Source: Planctomycetota bacterium
GTDB taxonomy: Bacteria > Planctomycetota > Planctomycetia > Pirellulales > Pirellulaceae
DNA: 6,007 nt
Direction: 5' to 3'
Assembly (NCBI GenBank): GCA_024277285.1
Contig: JAJRVM010000315.1
Location: 1-6,007 of the forward strand
The translations under genes were made by a program, and so were the position numbers. Numbering within the stretch: the stretch's first letter is position 1; every line of letters starts with the position of its first letter. The notes under the pieces are model-generated. The model was not told the origin of the DNA and searched no databases. It saw nothing but the letters and a program-made list of their open reading frames with translations. Shown piece after piece: positions 1 to 5,658 of the stretch.

Positions 1-1
1 G

Positions 2-331
2 ATCCATCGTTTGCAGGAAGGGCCCGGGTTCATTGCTGCGGGCAAGCGAGTGTCCGGTGGTCCCGACGGCAGCTGGATGCACCTGGCGGGCATCGTCAAG
101 CAAGACCGAATCGAGTTGTATGTGGACGGTGCGCTGGCGGCGTCGACCGCGACGCCTGGGTTCTTGCCAAGCGAATGTGGGCAGGGAATGGAGATCGGTT
201 TCGACGTGGCGAACAGTGCTGCCGAGATCGTGACCGCGCTGGACGGTGTGATCGACGAAGTCAAAGTGTTTGGTATCGCGCTCTCCGCGCAACAGATCAA
301 GGCCGAAGTAGCTATTGCCCAACGTCACTAG
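2..331 (+). CDS. LamG/concanavalin A-like domain protein, C-terminal part (5' truncated)
   Basis: The reading frame is open to the left edge of the window, so only about the last 109 residues are present and the true start lies outside. The visible part is the second half of a LamG-type jelly-roll. It contains a WMHLAGIV strand, an IELYVDGALAAS strand with the usual YVDG turn, a MEIGF strand, and the closing signature LDGVIDEVKVFGIALSAQQI, which matches the common pattern G-x-IDEV-(8-10)-LS-x-x-x-I. In this family the fold usually mediates carbohydrate or protein binding in secreted or surface proteins, often attached to catalytic domains or sigma-factor-regulator proteins in planctomycetes. 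Here the partner domains are unknown because they lie upstream. The protein ends soon after the domain, so LamG is C-terminal. The next gene starts 48 bp downstream on the same strand, which suggests co-transcription. The domain call is firm; the function of the whole protein is unknown. Confidence 0.85.
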   Translation: MHRLQEGPGFIAAGKRVSGGPDGSWMHLAGIVKQDRIELYVDGALAASTATPGFLPSECGQGMEIGFDVANSAAEIVTALDGVIDEVKVFGIALSAQQIKAEVAIAQRH

Positions 332-355
332 ATCGACGCACGTCCGAACGTCGAT
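332..355 (+). other. Hairpin between the LamG and propeller genes
   Basis: ATCGACG (332-338) and CGTCGAT (349-355) are perfect 7-bp inverted repeats around a 10-nt loop, starting one base after the LamG gene's stop codon. There is no T-tract after it, only AAATCC, so a classical intrinsic terminator is unlikely. It could stabilise the 3' end of the upstream transcript or partly separate expression of the two genes. Confidence 0.4.
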
Positions 356-368
356 AAATCCGAATAGC

Positions 369-373
369 GAGGA
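369..373 (+). promoter_or_regulatory. Shine-Dalgarno GAGGA for the start at 380
   Basis: GAGGA lies 6 nt before the ATG at 380, which is near-ideal spacing. This is the main reason to accept 380 as the start, even though the signal peptide begins only about 61 codons later. A weaker AGGA (547-550) precedes the alternative ATG at 563 with 12 nt spacing. Confidence 0.6.
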
Positions 374-379
374 TCCAAA

Positions 380-3300
380 ATGTCGAAGTCAGAGCATGCA
401 ACCGTGTGCCACTTGTTGCCTGGGTGCCACTGTCTGCCAGGACGCCACTCCATGCCTGGGTGGCACTGGCTGAGTGAGCGCCAACCGCGCCACCATCACC
501 CCTCATCGCCACCCGCGAACGGAGCCAGTGTTCGCGGCGTCTTGCCAGGATGGCATTTCATAATGCTGCTATTGCTGGCATTGTGTGTTCCCACAACACT
601 CAAGGCAGCTGACTCGCAGCATATTGCCGACGCGCTAGCGAAACGTTCCGGCGTGCCGGGCGGTGTCTGTGTATTGGTCCAGCCGGCCGATCGCGAGCTG
701 GCAGTGGCCATGTCGAAACAAGGAAACTTCGTCGTACACCTGCTGTTGGAACGCCGCGAGCAAGTTGTTCAACAGCGCCAGGCGATTCGCCAAGCTGGCC
801 GATATGGGGACGTATCGGTACACGGTTTCGAGGGGACCGAGCTAGCTTACACGGACAATCTTGCGAACCTGGTTGTCGTTGATTCGTTTCCGGCTTTGTG
901 CAAACGCGGCCTGACTGTGAGTGAAGTGTTGCGCATGGTTGCTCCGTTGGGCACGGCGTGGCTGGGTACGACCGACGCGACAGCGCGAGACGAGGTGGCG
1001 AATGGCGATGCCGAGCCTGACTGGATGGTTGCGTTGCGCTCGGAAGCTGACGCACTCGGCTACGCGGCGCAGGTGGCGACCGAGTTGCCTGGCCGGTGGT
1101 TACGCATTGCGAAACCTTGGCCAGACGATATTGACGAGTGGACGCATTTTCTGCACGGCGCGGATGGTAACCCGGTGGCGCGCGACGAGGTGGTTGGTCC
1201 ACCAAGGCATTGTCAATGGACCGGCCCGCCGCGCTGGCTGAGGTCGCACGAGACCGATTCCAGCATCAGTACGATGGTCACGGCCCAAGGTCGCTTGTTT
1301 TACATCATGGATGAAGCTCCGATCAGCGTCGTCGGCGACCATTCGCTGCCGGACAAGTGGTTTCTGGTCGCGCGCGATGCGTTCAACGGCGTACCGCTTT
1401 GGAAAGTGCCGATCCGACGTTGGGGTTGGCGCGAATGGAAGTACAGTTGGTTCGCCACGCGACCGGGCGATTACCCATTCGACATTCGCAAGCGATTGGT
1501 GGCGGTGGGAGACAAGGTCTACGTGACGCTCGGCTACCAGGCCCCGGTCACGCAGCTTGATGCGCGTACGGGCGAGTTGTTGCGCACGTTTGCGGGGACC
1601 GAGAACGCCAGCGAGCTGTTGGTGCACAAGGGAACCCTTTTCCTGTCGGTGCATGACCAGGGTCGATTACGGGTCATGGCGATCGACATCGCCAGTGGTG
1701 ACACCTTATGGAGATCGGCGAACGCGTACCAAGGCAGTACGACCGACTATTTACGTTGGAAGGCGATGCATGGCAGTGTGCGCGCGCCGAAACTGAGTCC
1801 GGCGGCGAATCTGGCAACCGATGGCAACGCGGTCGCGTTGATCGACGACGATCAGATCGTGGTCCTCGATGCACGGACGGGGAAGCAACGATGGCGCGCT
1901 CCGTTTCCTCAGAATCCAGATGATCAGTTTGCGGGCGGGATCCGAGCGAAAGGGAAACTGTGGAACGGCACGATGATCGTGCGGGACGGCGTCGTCATTC
2001 ACGCCAGCCCGCAAGCACTCGGTGCGTTGTCGGCCAAGACGGGCAAGCTATTGTGGATGCAACCGAAAAAGTATATTGGACATCTGTGGTACGAGTGGAA
2101 AGATGTGTTCGTGATCGACGGGCTCGTTTGGACGTGGAGTGCCGAGTTTGATCACGCTGTGATCAAGACCGGTCGCAACTCGAAGCAACGTCAACAATGG
2201 CCTCGTTCGGCTAACGGTTATGATCTTCAAACTGGAGTGCTCGAACGGGAAGTCCCGGTCGGTAATATCTTTCGCACGCACCACCACCACCGCTGCTACC
2301 GGAACAAGGCAACGTCGCGGTATATCTTGGCCAGTCGTCGCGGGACGGAGTGCGTTGATTTGCGCGACGGCCAGCATACAGTCGATAACTGGGTTCGAGG
2401 CACGTGCCACATCGGCATGATGCCGGCCAACGGCCTGCAGTACGTGCCACCTCATCCGTGTCAGTGCTATATCGAAGAGAAACTGGTCGGCATGAACGTG
2501 TTGGCCGCGCGACTTGCACGCCCCGACAGGCCGGTCGAGGCCGAGCGGCGTTTTGAAACCGGCCCAGCCTTTGAACGGCTGGCCACTGGTGATGATAGCA
2601 AACCGGCAGAAGGCAAACCGGTAGAGGACGATCAGGGGCCACGCGACCAGTGGCCCGCATTTCGGCACGATGCGGCGCGCACGGGAGCGGTGGATACTCG
2701 CATACCCGATTCGCGTGTGAATCTGTGGTCGACGTCGCTCGGCGGCAAGCTGTCGGCACCCACGGTGGCTGACGGGAACCTGTTTGTCGCGCAAGTTGAT
2801 CAGCATCATATTGTCTGCCTGGACGCGGCAACGGGGAAACGGCGTTGGGAGTTTGCCGCGGGTGGGCGAGTTGATTCGCCCCCGACCTGGTATCGTGGCC
2901 GCGTGCTGTTTGGATCGCGCGATGGGTGGCTCTATTGCCTGGATGCGAACGAGGGCCAATTGGCGTGGCGTTATCAAGTGGCGCCGAGTCGGCGTTGGAT
3001 CGGTGCTTTTGAGCAACTCGAATCAGCCTGGCCAGTTCATGGCAGTGTGCTGGTCCAGAATGGCGTTGTCTATGCAGTGGCAGGGCGGTCGTCGCAGTTG
3101 GATGGCGGACTCTATCTGGTCGGACTCGATGCGGTGACGGGCCGGCTATTGCATACGGCTGAGCTTGATGGGCCCTATTACAACGTCGCGAACCTGGAGG
3201 AGAACTACGGAGTGCCATTGGGTGCGTTGCCGGACGTGTTGGTGGGCGACGGAACGCGCATCTTCATGCGGTCGTTGGCGTTCGACGCCCAGCTGCGTCA

Positions 3301-3826
3301 GGTCCGTGGCAAGCCGGAGATCGCGGTCGATGGCGGCTATCTGGACGATAGCTACTTCAAGCGTGCACCGTGGAAGATGAAGGGGAAGGATTACGGTCGT
3401 TTGATCGTGCACGATAGCCAGTCGGCATTCTATGTGCGCCAGTTCGATTCGTTGCGTGGGCTTGATCCAAGTGTGTTTTTCACGCCAGGCAAGAAAGGCT
3501 ATCTACTGTTCGCCACGAACCTTGCGGGCAGCCGCGGTTCCTGGCGCACGCGCGTGCCGGTGCGGATTCGAGCCATGGTGTTGGCCGGTGACCAGTTGTT
3601 TGTTGCCGGTCCACCTGATCGCGTCGACCCGAAAGACCCGTTAGGTTCATTCGAAGGTCGCGAAGGCGGGCAGTTGTGGTTGTTCGATGCCCCTTCGGGC
3701 AAATTCGTCGATCGCTATGAACTTAGTGCTCCACCCGTGTTCAACGGTGCCGCTGCGGCGGCTCAGCGACTGTTTATCGTTGGCACCGATGGTACGGTTA
3801 CTTGTTTCGGCGCGCCCAGCGAGTAG
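380..3826 (+). CDS. Exported PQQ-like beta-propeller protein with N-terminal methyltransferase-like domain
   Basis: The protein has 1148 residues from the ATG at 380, which is preceded by GAGGA. Residues 1-61 are a repeat-derived extension. Residues 62-76 (MLLLLALCVPTTLKA) look like a hydrophobic signal sequence with cleavage near A76/A77, so the mature protein is probably periplasmic or envelope-located. Residues about 90-200 resemble a Rossmann methyltransferase fold (GGVCVLVQ, DVSVHGFEG, LAYTDNLANLVVV, VLRMVAPLGTAWLG), but the glycine-rich SAM loop is missing. WPDDIDEWTH at 247-256 begins a conserved linker. Propeller-blade motifs of the form LDAxTGxxxW are seen at about 333, 393, 435, 496 and 550 (first propeller) and 814, 854, 916 and 1102 (second). 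WPAFRHDAARTG at 758 marks the start of the second propeller after a charged linker (about 715-755). A His/Cys-rich block (634-696) closes the first propeller. The family resembles BamB and quinoprotein propellers, but the active-site residues of alcohol dehydrogenases are not evident, so an enzyme role is not supported. It is probably co-transcribed with the LamG gene. Architecture is confident; biological role is unknown. Start at 542 (TTG) or 563 (ATG) remains possible. Confidence 0.9.
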   Translation: MSKSEHATVCHLLPGCHCLPGRHSMPGWHWLSERQPRHHHPSSPPANGASVRGVLPGWHFIMLLLLALCVPTTLKAADSQHIADALAKRSGVPGGVCVLVQPADRELAVAMSKQGNFVVHLLLERREQVVQQRQAIRQAGRYGDVSVHGFEGTELAYTDNLANLVVVDSFPALCKRGLTVSEVLRMVAPLGTAWLGTTDATARDEVANGDAEPDWMVALRSEADALGYAAQVATELPGRWLRIAKPWPDDIDEWTHFLHGADGNPVARDEVVGPPRHCQWTGPPRWLRSHETDSSISTMVTAQGRLFYIMDEAPISVVGDHSLPDKWFLVARDAFNGVPLWKVPIRRWGWREWKYSWFATRPGDYPFDIRKRLVAVGDKVYVTLGYQAPVTQLDARTGELLRTFAGTENASELLVHKGTLFLSVHDQGRLRVMAIDIASGDTLWRSANAYQGSTTDYLRWKAMHGSVRAPKLSPAANLATDGNAVALIDDDQIVVLDARTGKQRWRAPFPQNPDDQFAGGIRAKGKLWNGTMIVRDGVVIHASPQALGALSAKTGKLLWMQPKKYIGHLWYEWKDVFVIDGLVWTWSAEFDHAVIKTGRNSKQRQQWPRSANGYDLQTGVLEREVPVGNIFRTHHHHRCYRNKATSRYILASRRGTECVDLRDGQHTVDNWVRGTCHIGMMPANGLQYVPPHPCQCYIEEKLVGMNVLAARLARPDRPVEAERRFETGPAFERLATGDDSKPAEGKPVEDDQGPRDQWPAFRHDAARTGAVDTRIPDSRVNLWSTSLGGKLSAPTVADGNLFVAQVDQHHIVCLDAATGKRRWEFAAGGRVDSPPTWYRGRVLFGSRDGWLYCLDANEGQLAWRYQVAPSRRWIGAFEQLESAWPVHGSVLVQNGVVYAVAGRSSQLDGGLYLVGLDAVTGRLLHTAELDGPYYNVANLEENYGVPLGALPDVLVGDGTRIFMRSLAFDAQLRQVRGKPEIAVDGGYLDDSYFKRAPWKMKGKDYGRLIVHDSQSAFYVRQFDSLRGLDPSVFFTPGKKGYLLFATNLAGSRGSWRTRVPVRIRAMVLAGDQLFVAGPPDRVDPKDPLGSFEGREGGQLWLFDAPSGKFVDRYELSAPPVFNGAAAAAQRLFIVGTDGTVTCFGAPSE
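406..477 (+). repeat. 18-bp tandem repeat, four units, inside the N-terminal extension
   Basis: Four consecutive 18-bp units lie at 406-423, 424-441, 442-459 and 460-477. The shared core is GTGCCACT-N4-TGCCTGG; the last unit diverges in its second half. Because 18 is a multiple of 3, the units encode imperfect hexapeptides CHLLPG, CHCLPG, RHSMPG and WHWLSE. A further isolated unit reads LPGWHF at about 542-559, just before the signal peptide. Short TGCCAC/CTGCCAGG repeats of this type are, from memory, dispersed in some planctomycete genomes, so this looks like a repeat that entered the coding start region. Confidence 0.75.
563..607 (+). other. Signal peptide segment (internal to the annotated start)
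   Basis: Codons 62-76 encode MLLLLALCVPTTLKA followed by ADSQ, which is a hydrophobic core and an AXA-like site (LKA|AD). There is no basic n-region directly before it if translation starts at 563. From 380 the preceding 61 residues include several Arg and His. A Cys (C69) is present, but the surrounding residues do not make a clear lipobox. A type I signal peptide is the simpler reading. Confidence 0.6.
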
Positions 3827-3833
3827 CCTGAGC

Positions 3834-3880
3834 CCTGTTGCGAGTTCAGCTGTGCCCAAGCAACTCTGGCCCTCCGGGCC
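3834..3880. repeat. 47-nt direct repeat, copy A
   Basis: This copy matches 3936-3982 at 43 of 47 positions, and its first 31 bases are identical to copy B. It starts 8 bp after the propeller gene's stop codon and ends with the hairpin GGCCC-TCC-GGGCC (3868-3880). Upstream similarity continues weakly to the stop codon if two single-base gaps are allowed (GCCTGAGCC here, GCCGAGCC before copy B). The hairpin has no T-tract but could protect the 3' end of the mRNA. Confidence 0.85.
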
Positions 3881-3908
3881 GACTTCGCTGCATGCCTTTC
3901 TCCATGGG

Positions 3909-3924
3909 TGACATACTTATGTCA
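3909..3924. repeat. Palindrome TGACATA-CT-TATGTCA between the repeat copies
   Basis: A perfect 7-bp inverted repeat with a 2-bp centre lies in the 55-bp spacer between copies A and B. It may be part of the same composite repeat element or a protein-binding operator. No gene starts nearby, which makes an operator less likely. Confidence 0.5.
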
Positions 3925-3935
3925 TGCCGGCCGAG

Positions 3936-3982
3936 CCTGTTGCGAGTTCAGCTGTGCCCAAGCAACCCTGGCCCGGAGGGCC
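3936..3982. repeat. 47-nt direct repeat, copy B
   Basis: This is the second copy, offset from copy A by 102 bp. Apart from one T-to-C change, the differences are confined to the three-base hairpin loop: copy B ends in GGCCC-GGA-GGGCC, the exact reverse complement of the copy A hairpin. The 31-nt arm is unchanged in direct orientation. Confidence 0.85.
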
Positions 3983-3995
3983 ATAACAGCCCTTG

Positions 3996-4015
3996 CCGGG
4001 GTCGTCAGGCCCCGG
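3996..4015. terminator. GC hairpin at the end of the glycosyltransferase gene, possible bidirectional terminator
   Basis: CCGGGG (3996-4001) and CCCCGG (4010-4015) form a 6-bp all-GC stem with an 8-nt loop. The TGA stop codon of the minus-strand gene lies in the loop (4005-4007). It sits where two convergent genes meet, so it could slow polymerase from either side. No T-tract follows on either strand, so terminator activity is a guess. Confidence 0.35.
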
Positions 4016-5186
4016 AACCTGGCGAGGGGAATCGTTCGATCATGGAAAGGTACTGCTGATTGACTCGATCAAAGTCAGCCACATCGCGCGCATAGTGAGC
4101 TGCTTCGGTGCGGATCTGGTCATGGTATTGAGTGTCGGTGGCATGACGCCGTAGCAAGTCACTCAGTTGTTGTTGCATGGCGTCGGAGTCGCTTGGCAGC
4201 TTGGCGACACAGGGGGGCAGTTCGGCGTACCAGCCGACGTTGTTGACGATCGTGGGCAGGCCCATTTGCAGTGCTCGTGAGACGACTCCGGAGGTCTCGC
4301 CCATGGTCGGGTACCGAAGTGCGATACAGAGGTCCATCGACCGCATGAGAGTAAGGAACGTGGCCTCGGAAACGCGGCCGTGAAATGTCACTTGTTGTCG
4401 GATATCCAGGTCGTCCGCCAGTTTGGTCAGAGTGTGGTCCGCGCCGTCGAGGCTACCGGCGATGTCCACGTCAATCGCCGTGCCGAGCGCGCACGCGGCG
4501 CCGACTGCGATCAGCAGCTTATCGATATGTTTGCTGGGGCTGACGTTGCCGAACGCGCCGATGCGGAGCGTTTTCGTATGCCGCGGGCCGATAAGCTCCG
4601 CACCAAGATAGGTCTGCGGAATGACTTCGCAAGGCAGTGAGGGGAAACGTTGTTGGATACGTTGCCGGCTGAATTGCGAATGGACAATACAACCTTGGGC
4701 ACAGCGGAGAATCGGATCGAACAGCGGGACTGCGGTCACGCCACTCGAATGTACGAAGTGCTGGTCGGCCGTCTTGTTCCATTGGCGAACGTCTTCCAGA
4801 GTCTGCTCGCCGTACCAGTGTTGCAATAGCCCGTAGTACAGATCGCCCCGCCCTTGTCCGGAGGTGAGGTCATGGACCAGGTGGTGCAAGACCATGTCGT
4901 GCAGATGCACGATCCCACCCTGTTTCCCCAGCGGCACGATCATGGAGCTGTGGTAGCGGGCGTTGTTGCCCATCTGATAGACCACGCGATCGAATCGTTG
5001 TGAGCTGGGGAATTCGGAAGTGTGAAACAGTTCGACGTTGCCTGTGGTCGGCGCCGGGGCATTTGCATCGGTGAAGACGCTGATCCGGACACCTTGTTGC
5101 GCGAGCCCGGTGGCCAGGTCAAACGCATAATCCGCGATTCCCGAATGCTGGGGCGGCCACGGTGTAACCAGGGCAATGTGTTGCAT
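4005..5186 (-). CDS. GT4-like family glycosyltransferase (GT-B fold)
   Basis: The 393-residue length is normal for a GT-B glycosyltransferase. The N-terminal acceptor domain opens with IALVTPWPPQHSGIADYA (residues 4-21), the strand-loop typical of GT4 enzymes that begins with a Rossmann beta-strand and a PP-x-x-SGIADY signature. YQMGNN (70-75) and HLHD (94-97) follow. The second, nucleotide-sugar domain begins with LRIGAFGNVSPSKHIDKLL (207-225), then VTFHGRV (266-272), and the donor-binding region RYPTMGETSGVVSRALQMGLP (291-311). E297 is the first Glu of the usual EX7E motif, but the second position is A305. This GETSG-x5-RAL-x-x-G form is, to my knowledge, common in one GT4 subgroup. No signal peptide or membrane segment is seen, so it is probably cytoplasmic and transfers a sugar onto a polysaccharide, lipid or cell-surface acceptor; donor and acceptor cannot be told. 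The ATG at 5186 has no clear Shine-Dalgarno. It faces the propeller gene convergently and lies 145 bp downstream of the toxin gene. Confidence 0.88.
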   Translation of the reverse strand: MQHIALVTPWPPQHSGIADYAFDLATGLAQQGVRISVFTDANAPAPTTGNVELFHTSEFPSSQRFDRVVYQMGNNARYHSSMIVPLGKQGGIVHLHDMVLHHLVHDLTSGQGRGDLYYGLLQHWYGEQTLEDVRQWNKTADQHFVHSSGVTAVPLFDPILRCAQGCIVHSQFSRQRIQQRFPSLPCEVIPQTYLGAELIGPRHTKTLRIGAFGNVSPSKHIDKLLIAVGAACALGTAIDVDIAGSLDGADHTLTKLADDLDIRQQVTFHGRVSEATFLTLMRSMDLCIALRYPTMGETSGVVSRALQMGLPTIVNNVGWYAELPPCVAKLPSDSDAMQQQLSDLLRRHATDTQYHDQIRTEAAHYARDVADFDRVNQQYLSMIERFPSPGSGA

Positions 5187-5252
5187 GGTGTTGTTGGGAT
5201 TGCTTCCGTAGAACGCGCATCGGCTCCATTGTGCCGCATTTATCGGTGCCGG

Positions 5253-5281
5253 AGCATATCAAGCGAGCATACTGGTCGCAA
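5253..5281 (-). promoter_or_regulatory. Candidate sigma70-type promoter for the glycosyltransferase
   Basis: On the minus strand, TTGCGA (5281-5276) is followed after exactly 17 bp by TATGCT (5258-5253), with TGA directly before it giving an extended -10 (TGn). Each hexamer matches the consensus at 4 of 6 positions. Transcription would start near 5246 and leave a leader of about 60 nt before the ATG at 5186. It lies in the only non-coding stretch between the toxin and glycosyltransferase genes. Confidence 0.35.
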
Positions 5282-5290
5282 CACCGAATC

Positions 5291-5314
5291 GACGGCCGCA
5301 CCCCTGGGAATCCT
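5291..5314. repeat. Imperfect 24-bp direct repeat, copy downstream of the toxin gene
   Basis: It matches 5969-5992 at 20 of 24 positions, with the identical core CGCACCCCTG (5297-5306). The two copies lie on either side of the toxin-antitoxin genes. They may be module boundary repeats, dispersed genomic repeats or coincidence. Confidence 0.45.
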
Positions 5315-5331
5315 GATAGGAACAAGATCAA

Positions 5332-5658
5332 CTAATCAAGGTCTTTCTTGTCAAGATCTCGTTGACTGTGCCGTCGAATTAGGAGAATCACGACTTGGCC
5401 TTCGGCAATTCTGAACAGTGCTCGATGGGTTGGACGCGAGCCACTACCATAACAGAGCTCACGTAGATCAAACCTCACGCGTGAACTCTCGCGTGCCATC
5501 GCACAGCGAGTTGGCATGTCCTGGAGCGTATCAATCGCCGCCATGAACCCTTCATACCAACGCCATGCTTGAGCTTCCGAATGATGCTCTGCCCACCAGT
5601 GAGCTTCCGCAGTCATCGAGTCGATGGCTTTCGGAGTGAATCGGATACGGTACTTCAT
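5332..5658 (-). CDS. ParE/RelE-family toxin of a type II toxin-antitoxin module
   Basis: The 108-residue length is typical for this superfamily. The sequence follows the family pattern: a first strand YRIRFTPKA (residues 3-11), two helices with WWAEHHSEAQAWRWYEGFMAAIDTLQDMP, the RCAMARES turn, a beta-sheet with LRELCYGSG and THRALFRI, and a final strand VVILLIRRHSQRDL. The THRALFRI and LLIRRH strands correspond to the strands that carry the basic residues of ParE/RelE toxins. Members either poison gyrase or cleave mRNA on the ribosome, and sequence alone does not decide which. The start codon overlaps the stop of the upstream antitoxin gene by ATGA (5658-5655), so translation is probably coupled. 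The reading frame is intact and full length. It stops 145 bp before the glycosyltransferase start. Confidence 0.85.
   Translation of the reverse strand: MKYRIRFTPKAIDSMTAEAHWWAEHHSEAQAWRWYEGFMAAIDTLQDMPTRCAMARESSRVRFDLRELCYGSGSRPTHRALFRIAEGQVVILLIRRHSQRDLDKKDLD

Noticed and set aside
1..4. Window begins with GATC, as a clone end would
   Set aside because: A four-base match at the edge is not evidence of a cloning junction.
2279..2290. Run of four His codons that could suggest an engineered tag
   Set aside because: It lies inside a conserved-looking HHHHRCYR block in the middle of the protein, not at a terminus, so it is natural.
2048..3218. Long minus-strand reading frames of 322 and 335 codons opposite the propeller gene, and a 201-codon one at 600-1205
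   Set aside because: They are antisense to a clearly coding gene with recognisable domains, are rich in Arg, Pro, Ser and His as expected of shadow frames in GC-rich DNA, and show no domain of their own.
2640..3826. Quinoprotein dehydrogenase activity for the second propeller
   Set aside because: The blades resemble PQQ repeats, but no convincing catalytic Asp/Glu-Ca site or vicinal Cys pair of alcohol dehydrogenases was found, so only a structural family call is made.
3838..4059. A 73-codon plus-strand frame across the intergenic repeats, encoding RVQLCPSN twice
   Set aside because: The repeated peptide simply reflects the 47-nt direct repeat with a spacing of 102 bp, which is a multiple of three. 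It has no ribosome binding site and overlaps the end of the glycosyltransferase gene.
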